From NCBI GenBank assembly GCA_025201705.1, contig MU616812.1:1-40135 (forward strand): a stretch of DNA of 40,135 nucleotides, read 5' to 3'. Under the pieces are notes generated by a model that saw only the letters and a list, made by a program, of their open reading frames with translations, had not been told where the DNA came from and ran no database searches. The translations under genes were made by a program, and so were the position numbers. Positions 1 through 10,528 of the stretch are shown piece after piece; positions within the stretch are counted from its first letter, which is position 1; each line of letters opens with the position of its first letter. The stretch comes from Dissophora ornata. Taxonomy: Eukaryota > Mortierellomycota > Mortierellomycetes > Mortierellales > Mortierellaceae.

Positions 1-1494
1 TTTTTTTGCGGCTCATCGACATCGCCACATCCCGTCGCTATCAATCATGCTTCGACACGAGTAAGCGGGCAAGAGAGAGTTATCGGCGGTGCCCAGATTC
101 GACATCAACCGGCCTCTTTTCATTGTTAATAAAGTATTCTTTCCTTTCCACTCCTAGTCCTCCGTATCACGCTTCCTACAGAACATTCTATTAGTTGTCT
201 CGATACGCTGGTAAGTAAAATTCGACTGAAGTAATCAGAATCGACGAGCATGAGCGAATGGCGGTGTTTCCCGAATAGATTCCAGGGTGAGACAATCCAG
301 GGACAATTTTATTTTATTCTGGAGTCTGCAAGGGATTACCGAGGGAACAAAATCATTGCGGCAGGTGTGATTTGAGTATTGGCCGCGCTTCCGTGATACA
401 CATCTTCTTTTCCTCTCCTCTTCTTTCTCGTCCCCTTAACTCATCATCGCTCTTACTGTTCATCACCAACCTGTCTTCACCCCTGTGTGTGCATCTGTTC
501 CGTTGTTATGTCTGAAAATGAAGTTTCGTATGCACGCCAACTGTCATGTGTGGGTTGGAAAGTCAGGAAGCGGGCATTAAAGTTCTGTGTTGCACTTTGT
601 CCGCATACTCGGGTTGCGAGTTGCGGCTTGCGAGTTTCGGACTTGCCAACCATCCAACGAAACCAACCAACGACACCAAAAAGAGAATGGGGAATAGAGT
701 GGGGAAAGAAGGATTGTTGGTATACAAACAAACAAAACTCATCATTTTGTACACGATACAGGTCAGCCTTTCTGTTGCTGCTGCTGTTGTTGTTGTTTTT
801 GTTGTTGTGTGTCTGTGTGCTGTTTGAGTGGAGGGGTGCTAAAAGAATTGAGTGACAGGGATGAATGTCAACAAATCCAAAACAACATCCTCGGCATAAA
901 TGCCCAGTGGTCTGGATTGTTCTCACTCTATCTAGAGTAAACAACATCAAGGACGTTTACAAGACCATGCGCGCCTCTTTGAGCATTCGTATTCCTTTCG
1001 GTTTATTTGTCACCATCCCGTTGTTTTCATTCCCCCTACTTTCCATTAAAAAGAAAAAAAAACTAACTAATATAAAACCCCCCTCTCTCTCTCTCTCTTA
1101 ACCCTCTTAAACTTCGTTTCCGTGCATGCCCCCGTCTCTCCAGACAGTCCACGAACATTTGACAGACCCATTCAAATCTACATCCGACCTTTTACCTCGG
1201 CCAACCTGATAACCAACAATATTCAAGGTAGCGAACCGAACTTTAGATATACTGCTCTGTTTAGCGTGAATTGCTAACAGGTTTAATGTATTGGCAGGGG
1301 CAAATGTTCTAGCCCAGGATCCACTATCACCGTCATACTTGTACATGCCCATTGTCCTAACACACCCCTCTCTCTCTCTCTTTCGTTGTCTTCCGCAGGC
1401 AACTGTAGTAATTCGAGTCATCGTACAAACAATCTTCTCTTTCTAGTCCCTTCCTAAACCACGACAACAACAACCTCGCTGCTCGGCTCAGGGA
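1..1494. other. 5' region before the LRR gene, no gene recognised
   Basis: About 1.5 kb with no reading frame I can assign to a protein. It contains a GTAAGT donor-like site near 211, a TATAAAA at 1071-1077, a CT dinucleotide run at about 1081-1099 and another at about 1367-1382. A pyrimidine-rich acceptor-like site (CCGCAG) ends near 1399. Together these fit a promoter plus a 5'-UTR intron for the gene starting at 1495, but no transcript data are available. The overlapping open frames between 477 and 950 on both strands are simple-sequence shadows. Confidence 0.4.
1071..1077 (+). promoter_or_regulatory. Candidate TATA box
   Basis: TATAAAA lies just upstream of a CT-rich run and about 420 bp ahead of the LRR gene start. 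It is plausible as a core promoter if the leader holds a 5'-UTR intron. The motif alone is weak evidence. Confidence 0.3.
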
Positions 1495-3726
1495 ATGGTC
1501 AAACTCAGTAGAAACCAGTCCTTACCCACACCCACAAGTCATGGAGCCACTCTGCGAAAAGTCAGCACAAATGTATTCTCATTCCCGACCCTCAACTTGA
1601 CCAGAACTTTAAGCGAAAGGAGTTTCTCTGGCGGTAATGGTGATGGTGAAGGGTCGGCTTCACGGTCCTCCTCCAAGTCCCGATCTCGATCGCGTTCACG
1701 CTCCTCAGCACAGATCCAACTGGCCCCAATCATTAACGCTATCCAGAAGGGGAATTTTGTCATGCTATCCGAGATGGACCTAGACGTGCTTATCAAGGAT
1801 ATGATGGGCAAGGACTCGAAAGCTCTGGAGACCCTCAATATCACAGCCTCATCCGTCTCTGCGGCCGATGCCAAAATCCTGGCAAAGCTGATCAAATCCT
1901 CCGATGCAGCCAATATCAAGTTGCTCAAGATGGAAGGAAATACGATCAGTCAACAGGCGAGTAAGTTGATGTTTGAAGCGTGGAAGTTCAATAAGACAAT
2001 ATCAACGTTGAGCTTGGCACGGTCTGGCGTGGACGACAAAACGGCAAAGTATTTGGCGCGGGTCTTAGTCAAGAATGAGACCATACGGACGCTGGATCTG
2101 TCGGGAAACCACATCACGGCTCTGGGAGCAGAGATCCTGGCAGAGGCGCTGGTCTTAAATCGAGGCGTGACCCGATTGTGCCTACAATCCAACAACCTCA
2201 AGAAGGCTGGTTCGCCCCATATTGCCAAGATTCTTTCCAAGAACAGGGTGATCCGTCACCTGAACATAGGATCGAATGGTTTTGGAGCTGAAGGGATCGT
2301 CCGCATTGCAGAGGCAGTCAGGTTTAATCGGACACTCAGCTCGCTCAGTCTGGACATGAACGAGATGGGGCCAAAGGGTGCTTCAGCGATTGCGACGGCT
2401 CTAGTTTCGAACCGGCATATCACCCATCTTTACATGCCCCACAACAATATCGGAGACGTGGGCTTGGCTGATATCTGCGAGAGCCTGAAACGGAACAAGT
2501 ACCTCATCAGCCTCGACCTAGAGCTCAACCACATTGGTCATGGACAGTCCGTAGTCGGCTTAAAGGCCCTCGGGGATGTTTTGAAGGTCAACACAACGCT
2601 TCGCGAAATCAATTTGTCCTTCAGTTTGTTCTCAGCGGAAGCAGTCAAGGAGCTTGCTGATGGCATGGCCATGAACACGACTCTGGAGAGTGTGATTTTC
2701 ACAAACTGCTGTCTCTCTACCGAGGCCGCCATAGCTCTTGCCAAAGTGTTATCATCCGCGACAGGACTCCAGAACCTAGGCCTGACTAGCAATCCAGATA
2801 TTGGAGTGGAAGGCTACTGGGCCTTGGCCTCGGGTCTCGTCAAAAACCGATCACTGAAAGGCATCCAGCTGGATTACAACTCAGAGGACCGACAAGCCTT
2901 GTACGAATCCTTCCAGAACTCGTTGACCAGAAATCATATCTGGCAGCAGGCCATTTACGGCGCCGCATGTCGCATTCTAGTTCTATCTAGGATTGCTCTT
3001 CTTGGTCGACCTGCGAACCAGATACAGCTCCATTCCCAGCAGCAGCATCATGTTCAGCGTCATAAACAGCATCATGGATGGAACATCTTCCGCCGAGTCA
3101 AGCTGGACAGGAGTAATTCTTCAAATTCATTGACGTCGTTGTGGTCCATAGGGAAGAGTAACAGCAATGGACATCACGGCGCTCAGTCGAATGGAACGGA
3201 TGGTGGAGGGGCGGAGGGAGACGTGGGAGTTAACATGAACCATGGTAATTCGTACTCGCGCCAGATGTCCATCGGCGGATCCTCCAGCAACAGCAACAAC
3301 GGCAAAACGGTACCAAGACAAAACTCCAACTCGAGCCTGCTGTCCAACTCGCGTCACACACCCAACGGGTCTGTATCGACGATGGGTACTGCGGTGATAG
3401 ATCATCACTTGCATAATGGCCATCATCGCTCCGCATCGAATGCAACAGCGACGACGACCATCGAGATCGAGTACAATCCACACAAGATCTTGGCCAACCT
3501 TGTGAACATGCCATACGAGATTTTCGAGAATGTCTGTGCGTTCTTGGATCCGGGCCGGACGATGAACATTGCGCAGGTGCGGGCGACAGTACAGGCCGCG
3601 GGCGATCGGTCGACGTTAGTGGCGTATTATACCCGAGAGAGGATGCTGGAGCGAATCTTTAACAGTCGATACATCTCGCCCCATGGTACTCGGTACACCA
3701 TGAAACCGGGCGATGAAAGGATTTGA
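1495..3726 (+). CDS. Leucine-rich repeat (ribonuclease-inhibitor type) protein
   Basis: Single-exon 743-aa protein. The first ~80 residues are Ser/Arg-rich and low complexity. Residues ~120-470 form consecutive RNI-type LRRs of about 28 residues, with cores such as TLDLSGNHI and HLNIGSNGF, as in NLRC3-like and RanGAP-like proteins. This fold usually binds proteins. Residues ~510-660 are Gln/His/Ser/Asn-rich linker. The tail (~665-743) begins with a folded-looking segment (MPYEIFENVCAFLDPG) that recalls an F-box or SOCS-like start but is not convincing. No nucleotide-binding domain is present, so it is not an NLR. The ATG at 1495 is the first methionine of the frame. The gene converges on TFB5, 147 bp away. 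The general class is secure; the cellular role is unknown. Confidence 0.85.
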   Translation: MVKLSRNQSLPTPTSHGATLRKVSTNVFSFPTLNLTRTLSERSFSGGNGDGEGSASRSSSKSRSRSRSRSSAQIQLAPIINAIQKGNFVMLSEMDLDVLIKDMMGKDSKALETLNITASSVSAADAKILAKLIKSSDAANIKLLKMEGNTISQQASKLMFEAWKFNKTISTLSLARSGVDDKTAKYLARVLVKNETIRTLDLSGNHITALGAEILAEALVLNRGVTRLCLQSNNLKKAGSPHIAKILSKNRVIRHLNIGSNGFGAEGIVRIAEAVRFNRTLSSLSLDMNEMGPKGASAIATALVSNRHITHLYMPHNNIGDVGLADICESLKRNKYLISLDLELNHIGHGQSVVGLKALGDVLKVNTTLREINLSFSLFSAEAVKELADGMAMNTTLESVIFTNCCLSTEAAIALAKVLSSATGLQNLGLTSNPDIGVEGYWALASGLVKNRSLKGIQLDYNSEDRQALYESFQNSLTRNHIWQQAIYGAACRILVLSRIALLGRPANQIQLHSQQQHHVQRHKQHHGWNIFRRVKLDRSNSSNSLTSLWSIGKSNSNGHHGAQSNGTDGGGAEGDVGVNMNHGNSYSRQMSIGGSSSNSNNGKTVPRQNSNSSLLSNSRHTPNGSVSTMGTAVIDHHLHNGHHRSASNATATTTIEIEYNPHKILANLVNMPYEIFENVCAFLDPGRTMNIAQVRATVQAAGDRSTLVAYYTRERMLERIFNSRYISPHGTRYTMKPGDERI

Positions 3727-3873
3727 AATGCTCCACATCCACCTCTCCTTTTGTTTTCATTATCTTTGAACCCTTGGTAAATTTGTATCAAGAGGCAGCA
3801 TTCACACACACAAACATGAACACACGCAAGTCATTTTAACATTGAATAAATTGGCAACCCTTTATTTTACATT

Positions 3874-4306
3874 TCACTTGGAATCTTCAACCTTGTATGT
3901 ATTCTCGTTCAAGATCTCATCGGTGTCCGCACGGAGCTGTTCAATGCATGAAGCATCGACAAAGACATGGGTGTCGTCCAGATCCTCGATAATGAACTGA
4001 CCCTTTTCATTCAGGCCCAGGATGATCTGCTTGACCGACGTATCACTATCGAATGCGAAGCACAACAAGGCTGTGAGCGAAGTAGGAATTTGAGGACGCC
4101 ACCATTTTTGGTACAGAGGAGGGAGAGGGGATACGACATTTCGGGCGCACCTTTGGCAAAAAGGAAACTCTTCTTACCACTCGACAACTACCCCTGATCG
4201 ATATTAGCCGATTAATAAGCAAGAAAACAGAGCGGTCAGAGACGAGTTCTCCATTGCCTTGGAATAAACATTCATAGCAGGGTGTACCTTTGATTGCTTT
4301 GACCAT
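3874..4306 (-). CDS. TFB5: TFIIH subunit TFB5/GTF2H5 (TTDA)
   Basis: Two-exon gene: 4306-4288 and 4070-3874, giving 71 aa, the usual family length (71-72 aa). The intron (4287-4071) starts GTACAC and ends CTCACAG. Exon 1 encodes MVKAIK, the typical start of the family. Exon 2 carries the hallmark FIIEDLDDTHVFV, followed by the C-terminal helix ending KVEDSK. TFB5 is the smallest TFIIH core subunit; it binds p52/TFB2 and stabilises the complex for transcription and nucleotide-excision repair. The start lies 485 bp from that of the divergent CDC20 gene. Splicing is inferred from phase and family match. The longer open frame at 4046-4543 on this strand is mostly intron and leader. Confidence 0.9.
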
Positions 4307-4791
4307 GTTGTAGAGTGAGAATAAACCTTGAATGAGAATAAGCGAGATTAGAGGAGAGGCGCGGCGAGAGGGGAGAATGCGGGATGGAAGAGACACAAGA
4401 GTGAAATCGCAGCAAGAGAATGTAGCAGCAGTGATGGTCAAGGGACAAGGAGGAAAACAAAGACAATGAATGATGTGAACGAGCAGACAATCGAAGAAAA
4501 TAGTCTTCGCTCTTGGACTTGACCCTCTGTCAGTGACTGGCATTTACTTGGACCTTTTCTTGGTCCATTACAAAATACTTTGTCTCTTGCACCACCACCG
4601 AACTCCATCGCCTCTGAACACAAATCCAACAGCGGCAGCCCAGCGACCATCCCGTCTCCCCAACACAGCATCTCTGTTTGAAGGCGCCTTCCGTTGTTCA
4701 AGACGGTCGATCCTGGACGTCTGGTGTGCTGCGTGAAACTCACCACTTTTGATCCACAGAACACTTCATTCAAACCCCTCACCCCCCAAAC
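4307..4791. promoter_or_regulatory. Divergent TFB5/CDC20 intergenic region
   Basis: Only non-coding spacer separates the two divergent starts (4306 minus, 4792 plus), so it must hold both promoters. I see no clear TATA box and no conserved open frame. The short open frames here look like chance. Confidence 0.5.
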
Positions 4792-7374
4792 ATGGCGCAA
4801 AAGTCGCCAGAAAAGAACCGCCTCCTGGCATCCTCAACATTGATCCATCCACGGTCGCCGTCACAGTCAACGCGGAATAGCCCCATCAGGAAAACCCCCA
4901 ATCTGCTGTCAACAAGTAACGCGTCATTGTCGCCATCGAGAAAAGTTTCAACAGGTGTGACCACAGTAAGATCTGCAGGGGTCACCAATGCCACAACAGG
5001 CGGTGGTGGTCTTCCTCCATCCTCTCAAATGTCAAAGGAGGCTGCCCGTTTCGCAAAACATCTCAAGGCTTTTTCAAATGGATTGTCCACACACCGAGCT
5101 GGCGGCTCTCTTGGTCGTGGCCCGTCCTCGTCGCGGTTCTCTGCGTCAGCAACAGCAGGATCCGGAACAGCTGCGACGCCGTCTTTGTTTCCTTCGCCCG
5201 TCCTGAGGGACAGTAACAAAGACAACATTGGCAACAACCTCAATTACACCCATACCACCACCAGCACGCCGCAGACACCCAGTAATAGCCTTAGCAGCGA
5301 GTCGAAACTTAGCAGCAACAAAGCCTTGTTCATGGCCTCCCTCGCTGCAAGTGCTTCAACTCCGAGGTCAGTCTTGGGCAAGCGGTCCTCAGCCATTGCG
5401 GGAATCATCCCCACAGTGTCTGGCACGCCTGAAGCGCCATTGTCTTTTCCAACACCCACCTTGCCGCTAAAACCGCAGCTGGGACCAAAGACACCGAAAG
5501 TGACGCTGGGGGGATTTCTGGGCAAGACCCCTTCAACAACCTCTGCGACTGCAAACACAACCGCAAAGTCAGCAGGCGGCTCGTCTTCACCAAAACGAAC
5601 GTCAACGTTTGGGCGGGTTGCGAGCGTAGGACCACCCAAGTCAATGGCGGCTCAGGCGGCGTCGAGTTTGACGAGGACCATTAGCTCGGGAGGCCTGACA
5701 ACTAAGCTTGAGGTTGTCACGAATGACTGGCTTGGAGGAGGAACTTCGCCCAAGCGAGGTCGAAAAGTGTACAACCAGGTTCGTGCAAAACCTCCTGTGA
5801 CGAAGGACTGCTTTTTTTTACACTCATTGTCTGACGAGAGGGGGTTTTTGTTTTTTGCCACCAACAAAATCACATAGGGTGATCGCTTTATACCCAACAG
5901 AACTGCAACCAATATGAGCAGCGCAAAAGCCAAGCTGGACCTGGTTCGCCATCCTTCTTTCTCCGAACCGACAGACGAGGCCAGCATTGCATACAGCCAA
6001 CAAATTGCAGAAGCCTGCGGGATTAATCTTGATAGCCGAATGTTGGCCTTCTCAGCAGAACCGCCTTCGCTCGACAGTAACGGCCGGGGCGATAATTCGT
6101 CGTCGGCGACGATGATGCGTAAAATCTACAGCCGCCACTCGAGCTTTACGCGGTCCACCTCGAATCTGCTGCTGAACAAGAAGCGAACTATTCTGACCAG
6201 TCCCGAAAAGGTGTTGGATGCCCCAGGCCTGATGGACGATTATTATCTGAATTTGTTGGATTGGTCCTGTTCCAACATGGTCGCGATCGGACTGGGCAAG
6301 TCGGTGTTTGTCTGGGATGCTGAGTCGGGTCATGTAGAGTCATTGTTCACTTTGCCAGGAAACACAGACGCGGTAGCTTCTGTCTCGTGGGCGTATGATG
6401 GACTGTACCTGGCCGTGGGAACATTCGATGGTGACACGCAGATTTGGGATATCGAGACGAAGTCCAAAGTCCGATCGATGACAGGTCATATGGCGCGAGT
6501 TGGAGTCCTAGCTTGGGACAAGCATATCCTGAGTTCTGGATGCAGGGATGGATCTATCTGGAACCACGATGTAAGAGTTCAGAACCACAAGGTGGCCGAG
6601 CTGTCGAACCATACGAACGAGGTTTGTGGGTTGGTATGGAGGGCAGATGGACAGCAGCTGGCGAGTGGCGGCAATGACAACTTGGTCAACGTCTGGGATG
6701 CGCGGTCGACGGTGCCCAAGTACACAAAATCGAACCACACTGCGGCAGTCAAGGTAAAAAAAAAAGGAAGCGGAGCGAAATTCAGGGGAATATCTATCTT
6801 GACACCCTTTTCTTTATTATCTTTCACGCTATAGGCCTTGTCGTGGTCTCCGTGGCAGAACAACTTGCTGGCGTCAGGAGGAGGCACGTACGACAAACAG
6901 ATTCATTTCTGGAACACATCAACAGGAGCGCGTGTCAATACTCTCAACACAGGTTCGCAGGTGACGTCGATTGTGTGGTCGACCGAGTACAAGGAGTTTA
7001 TGTCGTCGCACGGGTTTCCAGACAACAACATCTCGCTGTATGGATACCCATCCATGAACAAGGTTATTGATATCCCCGCCCACGACTCAAGGATCTTACA
7101 CACGGCACTCTCTCCAGATGGGCAAACGGTCGCAACAGTGGCAAGTGATGAGAACCTGAAGTTCTGGAAGTTGTTTGAAAGACAACCAAAGGGCAAAAAG
7201 GATGGAAAGAGAAGCGCAACGCTGACGAGGGCGGCATCGTTTGGCGGCTGTAGCGGTAGTACGGGATTGGGAAATGATGAAGATGACGAGCGGGGAGGGG
7301 GTGTAGGAGGTCCACGTGGGCTGGGCACGACGATCAAAGGAAAGACGATATCTTCCATGACCCGAATCCGATAA
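4792..7374 (+). CDS. CDC20: CDC20/Slp1-type APC/C activator (WD40)
   Basis: Three exons: 4792-5778, 5878-6753 and 6835-7374, giving 800 aa. Donors are CAG|GTTCGT and AAG|GTAAAA; acceptors are CACATAG and CTATAG; phases are 0. Residues 1-329 are Ser/Thr/Pro-rich and unusually long. Exon 2 opens with the C-box GDRFIPNR (330-337), which docks activators on the APC/C. KVLDAPGLMDDYYLNLLDW introduces a seven-bladed WD40 propeller (about 430-735). The protein ends with the Ile-Arg tail (TRIR) that binds APC3. The family brings cyclin B and securin to the ubiquitin ligase at metaphase. The sequence reads closer to Cdc20 than to Cdh1/Fzr1, but that split is not certain. I see no KEN box in the N-terminus. 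It is longer than most fungal homologues. Confidence 0.88.
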
Positions 7375-7854
7375 GGAAAAAAAATTGAAGGTCGATTGTC
7401 GTGGCACCTATAAAAAAAAAACTCCCGACCCCATCTTTGCCACGGGTTCGGAGAGCAAATAATGTATTATCCATCACCGATCGGCAACAAAAAAGGATGA
7501 CATTTCCTTGACTTGCTTCCTCCGGCTCCCCGCATGTATAGTAGTATAGCAGAATTTGGGAAAGACAACAAGCAAACGCAATTAAAAGCAATCCTTGAAG
7601 CACGGATTTCTGGTCATCTATTTCCTAGGGGATACACGCGAATATGAATGCTAAACAGAGGAGTATGCAGAAAGGAAACGAGGCCGTGACAAATGAATAC
7701 AGTCGAATGGTGGCAACAGACGGATCAATCGACTCAGCGCACAGATCGCGTTCATAAAAGAACCCCAATCCTTTTTTTTTTCCCTCCTCACTCTCAAGCA
7801 CTCTCCACTTCCGCTTGCTCAAAAAAACTTCCAGTCGACTTCGTCCCCTCCACC
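7375..7854. other. Intergenic spacer, nothing recognised
   Basis: This is the 3' flank of the CDC20-type gene and 5' flank of the next gene. It has A-runs and a pyrimidine-rich stretch (around 7770-7800) just before the next start, typical of a fungal leader. No coding signal was seen. Confidence 0.4.
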
Positions 7855-8580
7855 ATGGGCCAATACTACACCCTCATCAATATCTCAAAGCGACAACTAT
7901 TGCCCACCTTCACGTTCGAGGGCAACCAAATTGTCTTCGACCAGTTCACTACTGGCGCGAAGATGGTCGAGCAACTGTACGATTTAGGAAACAAGCCATT
8001 CCTCGCCATGGGTCTTACTGAGCTTAACTCCGCAGGGTCCGCGAACCCCATCGCGCCCATAGGAAATTGGTCTGGGGACCGTATCGTGCTCATCGGGGAC
8101 TACTGCGACGATCTCCCTCCTTTCCTCACTGTGGCCGAATGTAATGAGCTTCAAGCTGCTGGTAGCAAGAATCTTTCGAGTTTCGCAAATAAACATTACT
8201 CTCCTCTGGCCAAACGAGATTTTCTCAAGGACAATGTCGGTCAAGAGTTTGATCGACTGTTCCCTCGTGACAGTGAAACTTATCATCTGGTACTGAATCT
8301 CGACAAGAAGGAGTTCCTCGATCCAAGAAAATTCCACGAGTCTACAACTTTTGTCAACGAATTTGCGCTCAAGGCTGACGGGATCATGCAAAGTTTGTAC
8401 GCCCTGATCTTCTACTCGACTGGGTCTGGTGGAGGGGACGTGCAAGAATTCAAACAAGGTCGATGGGCAGGGAATCACATTACGATCCGCGAGAAGGAGA
8501 GGGTCTCGGACCTGGAGTCGTGGGATGACATTAGCGAGCATATGGCCGAGACCCTCAATGACGTTATGGAACGCGAATGA
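7855..8580 (+). CDS. Unknown MGQYY-family protein
   Basis: Single-exon, 241 aa, starting at the ATG in CCACCATGG, a good initiation context. Leader pyrimidine runs lie directly upstream. The N-terminus MGQYYTLINISKRQ recalls the MGQYW... proteins common in fungi, whose function I do not know. There is no signal peptide or membrane segment. Blocks worth noting are GNWSGDRIVLIGDY, LNLDKKEFLDPRKF and GRWAGNHITIREKE; the first and last resemble each other (W.G..I.I), which hints at an internal duplication. A broken paralogue lies at 32341-32691 and shares the second and third blocks, so this is a multi-copy family in this genome. It converges on the alcohol dehydrogenase gene. Confidence 0.75.
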   Translation: MGQYYTLINISKRQLLPTFTFEGNQIVFDQFTTGAKMVEQLYDLGNKPFLAMGLTELNSAGSANPIAPIGNWSGDRIVLIGDYCDDLPPFLTVAECNELQAAGSKNLSSFANKHYSPLAKRDFLKDNVGQEFDRLFPRDSETYHLVLNLDKKEFLDPRKFHESTTFVNEFALKADGIMQSLYALIFYSTGSGGGDVQEFKQGRWAGNHITIREKERVSDLESWDDISEHMAETLNDVMERE

Positions 8581-8902
8581 AAGTGAATGAGTTATTGCCA
8601 AACATCTTTCTGGCAAACCTGGTTTGAGGATATGAATGAGCACATTGGTATGCTCCTTTCTTTTCTGCTATTCCTTCAAACAAAAAAAAATTGTAGCAAA
8701 TAAAATTAAATCGAACGCACGATCCAGCTGTTGAATGCAAAATTCGTAGTGAAAATGAGCCATGAAAAAGGCCTACTATTGCTTGTAGCTTTATTCTGAT
8801 AGTACTCTTGAGCGTCTTCTTTCTTTTTTCTCGCCCACTTTACCATCCAGTGCAAAAGTATTCAAGTACGGAGGCTGCATCCTGCAATTTTTTTTTTGTT
8901 CT
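8581..8902. other. Convergent 3' spacer
   Basis: Short A/T-rich spacer between two convergent genes, with A-runs and T-runs that may serve as polyadenylation regions on either strand. No gene was seen. Confidence 0.4.
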
Positions 8903-10528
8903 TCAAAGGGCTAATCTTTCGGGAACGTTGAGCACGACGCGGTAACGCGCCTGTTGCTCTACAACGCGTCTGCATGCTTCGCGACAACCCTATTGCAGTG
9001 TGATTTTTGTCATGATGTGGATGTTAGGAACAATAACGACGATGTTTGGTCAATGTGAAAAATTATCATTGTACACTAATGTACCTTTGCGCCCATCTCG
9101 AGCTCTTCAATTTCGGGCTTGATGTTGTGCAGGGCCGCAAAGTCAAGCATCTTTTTGACTACGTGGCGCGACGCGACCAGTGACCCTACAACCTTGACTG
9201 AATAGCAAAAAAAAAGGCAATTGAGTAAACATGGCTGGTATGGAGCAAAATCATGGTTAGAATCGAGGTGCAGTCAATTTACTCTGCTGGAACAAGGCAG
9301 GGATGTAAGGGATTTCCATGGTTCCCTTGGGAGAGACGCCTAGATTAATCAGAGTCCCGTTGGTCTCCAGGAGGTTGATGTAGGTATCGTAGGGGAGGTC
9401 ACAGGCAGCTGTGTTAAGGATATAATCCATCTTGGTCTTGGTCGTAATGGGTTCCTTGGTACAGATGAACTCGTGCGCGCCAAAAGCTCTAGCATCTTGT
9501 TCCTTTTCAGGAGTAGATGAGATAGCGACCACTGGAAATAAAAAAATAAAAACGAGTGGGGTATTAGTTTGAATGGAGAAATGGGCTGTGTTCAACTTGG
9601 TTTTGTGCAAATCAAGCTGCATGCACCATGAACGCAAAAAGTAGTCTGCGATATCTTCCGTCACAAGTTCGCAAAAAGAAGATCAAGATGGGGAGGCTCT
9701 TTTTTTTTACGTGTACTGACTGACACGCGGTGTGCTTGATTTGTTTGTGTTGTAGCACAGAGTTTTTTTTTTTGACAGATCAAAATAAATAACGCATTCA
9801 TTCCAACAAGAAAAAACTTACCCTTGCATCCCCAAGCTTTTGCAAACTTGACCGCCATATGACCCAATCCACCCAATCCAATCACTCCCACCGTCGATGT
9901 CGGACTCACGTTGTAGCCATACAGTGCTCCGAACACAGAAGATCCAGCACAGGTCAAGGGAGCAGCATGACGAGGCTCGATCGACTCCGGGATCTTGTAC
10001 ACGAACCTGGAGTCCCAAATAGCCGCGTTCGCAAATCCACCGATGCCGTCTGAGAACGTGGTCCTTTTAGGACACATGTTCTCCTGTCCGCTGAGACAGT
10101 AATGGCATTGGAGGCAGGTCGAACGGATGTAGCCGAAACCAATGTTGTCGCCAATGTCGACGTTGGTCACGTCCTCACCCTTGAATTCCACGCGACCGAC
10201 AATCTCATGGCCGACGACCTGGCCCTCGATTTGGGCTGCATACATGGTGTCGGTGAAGCAGACGCTGCAGCAGACAATGGCGACTGCGACTTATTTATGC
10301 GTGTGCACAAAAAAAATGTGGTATTTGATGTGAAATGCGGTCATATTGCGACTTACTCATAATTTTTTTAAAAAAAAAACCTCCCCCGAGAGGAGGGAGA
10401 GTTCCTCTCTTACCATCGTTTCTACCCAGTGTGGGGAGCTCGAGATTCTTTTCGATAAAAGATTTGCCCTGAGGACCCGCAGCAAAGACCGTATAGGTTG
10501 AGGAAGGGACTCCAGTGCCTAGAGTCAT
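8903..10528 (-). CDS. Zinc-dependent alcohol dehydrogenase (MDR family)
   Basis: Five exons: 10528-10414, 10289-9822, 9531-9283, 9197-9085 and 8989-8903, giving 343 aa. All junctions are GT-AG and phases agree. The catalytic zinc motif is Cys49 in CFTD plus GHE (His66, Glu67). The structural zinc Cys are 97, 100, 103 and 111 (CLQCHYCLSGQENMC). The Rossmann loop is GVIGLGGLGHMA, and the last exon gives the usual ARYRVVLNV ending. The sequence resembles the cinnamyl-type, often NADP-dependent, alcohol dehydrogenases that interconvert aldehydes and alcohols; the substrate is not predictable. The loop between Cys49 and GHE is several residues shorter than usual. The frame stays open upstream to an ATG at 10771, which could add an Arg/Ser-rich presequence. 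Confidence 0.88.

Noticed and set aside
477..950. Overlapping open frames on both strands (up to 157 codons)
   Set aside because: Composition follows GTT/AAC-type simple repeats, with no conserved motif; likely chance frames in a leader region.
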